The notes under the pieces are model-generated. The model was not told the DNA's origin. It did no database searches and saw only the letters and a list, made by a program, of their open reading frames with translations. A program made the position numbers and the translations under genes. From assembly GCA_023426125.1 (NCBI GenBank), contig JAFABI010000043.1, forward strand, positions 59,389 to 123,388: a stretch of DNA of 64,000 nt. Direction: 5' to 3'. Positions 61,094 through 64,000 of this stretch are shown here, one piece after another (within the stretch, counting starts at the first letter, position 1; the number at the start of each line of letters is the position of its first letter). This DNA is from Bacillota bacterium. GTDB lineage: Bacteria; Bacillota; Clostridia; Acetivibrionales; DTU013.

Positions 61094-63574
61094 TTGAAAA
61101 AAGTGGAATTGCTGAAAAGAGAACGTATAAACAAAATCCTGTCGGTGATTTACGATTATCCCCTTACGATTGTAGAAGCTCCGGTGGGATTCGGTAAAAC
61201 TACAGCCGTCAGAAGCTTCCTAAAATCGGAGCATAACAGTCCTCTCTGGATCCCATTTCTGCATTCAGGTGAAGCTGCCTCCTTTTTCTGGGAGAAGTTT
61301 GCGTCTGAAATTGGCAAGCTTCATGAAAATGCCTCGGCAAGACTGAAGTCCCTTGGATTCCCAACGGATGTCCCACAGACAGAAAACGTATTGGCATTAT
61401 TAAATGATATTGTCTTTAAGGAAAAAACCGTTTTGGTTATCGACGATTTTCACCTTTCTCCGGATATGCGCATTAACACACTGCTGCTGCAGATTGCCGC
61501 AGAAGGAATAGACAACCTTCATACTGTAATAATTACCAGGGATACCACCAATATTGATTTTTTTGAACTGCTTTCCAAGGGGATGTGTTATGTCATATCC
61601 CAGCAAAAGTTAAAATTCACTGAGAAAGAGATCCGGGATTACTGCCTGATGATGGCCGGCAACATTACCGAAGCGGATTTGAGAAAAATAAGCGAATACA
61701 CCGACGGGTGGATTTCATTGATCTATCTGATATTGCTTGGGCTGGAAAACGGCATTCCTGTGGGGATGAACAATTCCATTGACGAGCTGGTGGAAAAGGT
61801 ACTGTTTAATGTATACGATGAACGGATCAGGCATTTTTTGCTGAAGCTTTCCATCATGGATGTTTTTACAGCCGAGCAAGCTTTGTTTGTCATTCAGGAG
61901 AAAAAAACACAGGAAATCCTCAGGAAGCTTCATAAAGAGAATGCCTTTGTTTTTTATGACCAGGCGGCCAGGACATACAAAATTCATAATGTGCTGCTTG
62001 ATTATCTGCGGATAAAGCGGCGGTTTGGAGCGGAAGAGCTTCAAAGGCTCTACAGGCGTCTGGGTGAGTGGCACCTTGAGAAAAATGAATTTACTGCCGC
62101 CTATGTCTGCTTCAACAGTGCAGGAGATGTAGAACGGATTCTTTCCCATCTCAACGACCCGGAGAATATCCGCAATGAGCTTACGGATTTTGAAGGTTCT
62201 TTTGAAATGTTCGACAAAATACCCCATGCGCTGTTGTGTAAATACCCTCTGGCATATTTGCAGCATATTTTGCTCAGCATTGTAAAAGGGGACAGAGACA
62301 CAGCAGTAAGTTGCTCACAAAAATTGGACAACCTGAGGGAAGTATATGAAAATACGGACGAGATCGATGAGGATTATAGAAACCGTATTCTTGCCGAAAT
62401 AATAATCTTCAAGAGATTTACATCCTTCAATGTCATTCGTCCGTCCGTTGAAAATAACAATGAAATAGTAAGGCTCTTAAGCGGCCGGCAATCCTACATC
62501 ATGCGAAGGGAAAACGAATTCACTTTCGGCTCACCCCATTTGCTTTATGTCTATTTCAGGGAGCAGGGCACATTCTGGCAGATTTCGCAGCTCGCTGTGG
62601 ACAGGTTTACGGCATATGCAAAATTTGCCGACGGCTGCGGAACCGGCTCCGAGTATCTGATTCCTGCCGAATACGCGCTTGAAACCGGCGACTGGGAGGC
62701 AGCCGAGCTTAACAGCTTCAAGGCCCTGTACAAAGCAAGGACAAAAACGCAAACCAGTATATCCATCTGTGCCAGCTTTACGCTAATAAGGCTTTACCTG
62801 CTGCAGGGCAAAGCGGCTGAAGGCATCGAGATGCTTAAGCAACTGGAAAAAGAGATTGCGGAGGTTAACAACTCCATTTACAACACCACCATCGATCTGT
62901 GCAAAGGGTATGTCTATGCCTGCCTGGAACAGCCGGAGAAAATACCGTACTGGCTGCAAACAGGCGACATGGCGGCAGCTGACTTTTTATACCAGGGGAT
63001 AGCCTTCAACGATATTATCCACGGCAAGGCAGTAATGCTGTCCAAAAATTATGTTGCCCTTGAAATTCTCACAGAAAGCTTTCAGGAGCATTTTTCCATC
63101 TTCAGCAACCAGTTGGGCTTCCTGCATAACCACATTTTCGAGGCGGTGGCAAAGTTTCGTTTGTATGGCATGAAACAAGGAGTGGCAGTGCTGGAAAATG
63201 CCCTGGCTAAAGGAAAGGCGGATGGCATCATGACGCCATTTGTTGAAAATGCGCCGCATATTCTGGATATGCTGAGGGTAATATCCAACAGAGACTCAAA
63301 GAACGAATATATAAAAAAGACGCTTTTTTACAGTGAGCAGTACATGGAAGCCTTGAAGAACAGCCGGCCCAACAAGGTCAGGCTGTCGCAAAGGGAAACA
63401 GAAGTGCTTGCGCTGGCAGCGGAAGGCTTGAAAAGAGACGAAATCGCAGCCCGCCTTTTCCTATCCCAGGGTACGGTAAAAATGCATTTGCAAAATATAT
63501 ACCAGAAGCTGGAGGTAAACGGGAAAACTTCGGCCATAAGGATCGCACAGATGCACGGACTTATTAAAAAATAA
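61094..63574 (+). CDS. MalT-like large ATP-binding LuxR regulator
   Basis: An 826-residue STAND-type regulator. TTG at 61094 is preferred because GAGG lies eight bases upstream; TTG 61073 has none. Walker A APVGFGKT is at 29-36 and Walker B VLVIDDFH near 120. A winged helix and TPR-like helical repeats (about 330-750) follow, then a C-terminal LuxR helix-turn-helix (LSQRETEVLALAAEGLKRDE, FLSQGTVKMHLQNIYQKL). It binds ATP and an inducer, oligomerises and activates promoters. The target genes are not evident. It follows the small Cys-rich gene and is followed by REP units. Confidence 0.92.
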   Translation: MKKVELLKRERINKILSVIYDYPLTIVEAPVGFGKTTAVRSFLKSEHNSPLWIPFLHSGEAASFFWEKFASEIGKLHENASARLKSLGFPTDVPQTENVLALLNDIVFKEKTVLVIDDFHLSPDMRINTLLLQIAAEGIDNLHTVIITRDTTNIDFFELLSKGMCYVISQQKLKFTEKEIRDYCLMMAGNITEADLRKISEYTDGWISLIYLILLGLENGIPVGMNNSIDELVEKVLFNVYDERIRHFLLKLSIMDVFTAEQALFVIQEKKTQEILRKLHKENAFVFYDQAARTYKIHNVLLDYLRIKRRFGAEELQRLYRRLGEWHLEKNEFTAAYVCFNSAGDVERILSHLNDPENIRNELTDFEGSFEMFDKIPHALLCKYPLAYLQHILLSIVKGDRDTAVSCSQKLDNLREVYENTDEIDEDYRNRILAEIIIFKRFTSFNVIRPSVENNNEIVRLLSGRQSYIMRRENEFTFGSPHLLYVYFREQGTFWQISQLAVDRFTAYAKFADGCGTGSEYLIPAEYALETGDWEAAELNSFKALYKARTKTQTSISICASFTLIRLYLLQGKAAEGIEMLKQLEKEIAEVNNSIYNTTIDLCKGYVYACLEQPEKIPYWLQTGDMAAADFLYQGIAFNDIIHGKAVMLSKNYVALEILTESFQEHFSIFSNQLGFLHNHIFEAVAKFRLYGMKQGVAVLENALAKGKADGIMTPFVENAPHILDMLRVISNRDSKNEYIKKTLFYSEQYMEALKNSRPNKVRLSQRETEVLALAAEGLKRDEIAARLFLSQGTVKMHLQNIYQKLEVNGKTSAIRIAQMHGLIKK

Positions 63575-63576
63575 AA

Positions 63577-63655
63577 GGGGACAGTTCTCTGCATTGAACA
63601 TTTGTTCAAAAAAAGGACAAAAAAAGGGACGGTTCTTCATAACGAACATTTGTTC
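63577..63655. repeat. tandem REP-like units before the RAYT gene
   Basis: Unit 1 (63577-63607) starts GGGGACAGTTCTCTGCAT and ends GAACATTTGTTC. Unit 2 (63626-63655) starts GGGACGGTTCTTC and ends GAACATTTGTTC. They lie 50 bases upstream of the transposase gene. Confidence 0.65.
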
Positions 63656-63705
63656 TTTACAAAAATATCCTTTTGTGGTAGTATATTTACAAAGGAGTGA
63701 TTTTT

Positions 63706-64000
63706 ATGCCAAGAGCAGCAAGAAAAAAGTCGGAAGATGCATCTTACCATGTTATGTGCAGGAGTATCAGTGAAAGGGATCTGTTTCTTTGTGATGAAGA
63801 TAAAGATTATTATCTGACGTTGCTGAAAAAATACTGTGAAAAATGCCACTGCAAAATATATGCATATTGCCTTATGGATAATCATGTCCATATTTACATA
63901 GATCCGTGCGGTTTTGACATATCGACTTATATGCGTCATCTAAACACAGCATATGTATCCTATTTCAACAGGCGCTACAAGCGGCATGGTCACTTATTCC
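63706..64000 (+). CDS. REP-associated tyrosine transposase, IS200-like (partial)
   Basis: The first 98 residues of a Y1-type (HUH) transposase are in the window; the gene runs off the right edge. The opening (MPRAARKKSEDASYHVMCRS) and the HUH motif in MDNHVHIYI are typical of RAYT proteins. RAYTs are domesticated single-copy transposases whose substrates are REP palindromes. The strong AAAGGAGTGA ribosome-binding site supports the start. The catalytic Tyr lies past the edge. REP-like units with a GGGGACrGTTCT core are directly upstream and elsewhere in the window. Confidence 0.88.
   Translation, partial: MPRAARKKSEDASYHVMCRSISERDLFLCDEDKDYYLTLLKKYCEKCHCKIYAYCLMDNHVHIYIDPCGFDISTYMRHLNTAYVSYFNRRYKRHGHLF

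Overview
The window reads as a chromosomal segment of a spore-forming, saccharolytic member of the Bacillota, most likely a cellulolytic Clostridia-type organism. The reasons are strong Shine-Dalgarno sequences with frequent TTG and GTG starts, sigma-A promoters, YesM/YesN two-component pairs next to CUT1 sugar importers, GH5 glycanases, a spore-coat transglutaminase and a DUF3794 spore protein. The exact genus cannot be fixed from the sequence alone.

Layout. 0-8.3 kb: a beta-glycan module with a secreted GH5 enzyme (cut by the window edge), a solute-binding protein with two permeases, a membrane histidine kinase, a NarL-type response regulator and an intracellular GH5 enzyme. A shared AAGGTTGATAT site sits in its control regions. 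8.4-16.2 kb: a self-contained YesM-YesN-LplB-LplC-lipoprotein import operon. 16.5-17.5 kb: a DnaA paralogue without the DNA-binding domain. 17.6-22.6 kb: a three-gene operon of two zinc-ribbon ABC exporters around a DUF1854 protein. 22.7-27.1 kb: remnants of an AraC-type regulator, an M16 peptidase, an unknown acidic protein, a DUF3794 protein and a nitroreductase. 27.3-32.3 kb: a DedA protein and an OmpR-type two-component pair divergent from uppP. 32.3-38.9 kb: a second YesM/YesN sugar importer whose lipoprotein gene is divergent, with a relic of another lipoprotein gene in front of the permeases. 39-46.8 kb: an MFS transporter, an aminotransferase, the spore transglutaminase with an unknown partner, a ketopantoate-reductase-like enzyme and a MATE pump. 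46.8-51.4 kb: a LacI-controlled hexuronate operon (regulator, uxaE, uxaC). 51.8-64 kb: a serine hydrolase, broken genes, a stand-alone pgk, a glycosyltransferase, a WYL regulator with a tandem NTF2 protein, a TetR regulator with an Acg-like nitroreductase, a MalT-like LuxR regulator and a REP-associated transposase cut by the right edge.

How the genes work together. Three CUT1 importers are present, each next to a two-component system and none with an ATPase gene, so they probably share an MsmX-like ATPase encoded elsewhere. The GH5 enzymes would release or trim the imported oligosaccharides. The uxa genes would feed pectin-derived or glucuronoxylan-derived uronic acids into the fructuronate branch.

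Intergenic space is unusually rich in small palindromic elements. These include a GTAGGGGCGCGC-type family at seven places between 27 and 44 kb, GGGGACGGTTCT-type REP units with a transposase of the matching kind at the right edge, a hairpin family whose stem sequence changes with compensation between copies, GCAATGACA-type elements and two MITE-like elements. Several gene relics lie in the larger gaps. The least-explained items are the DnaA paralogue, the covarying hairpin family and the DUF1854/dual-ABC operon.
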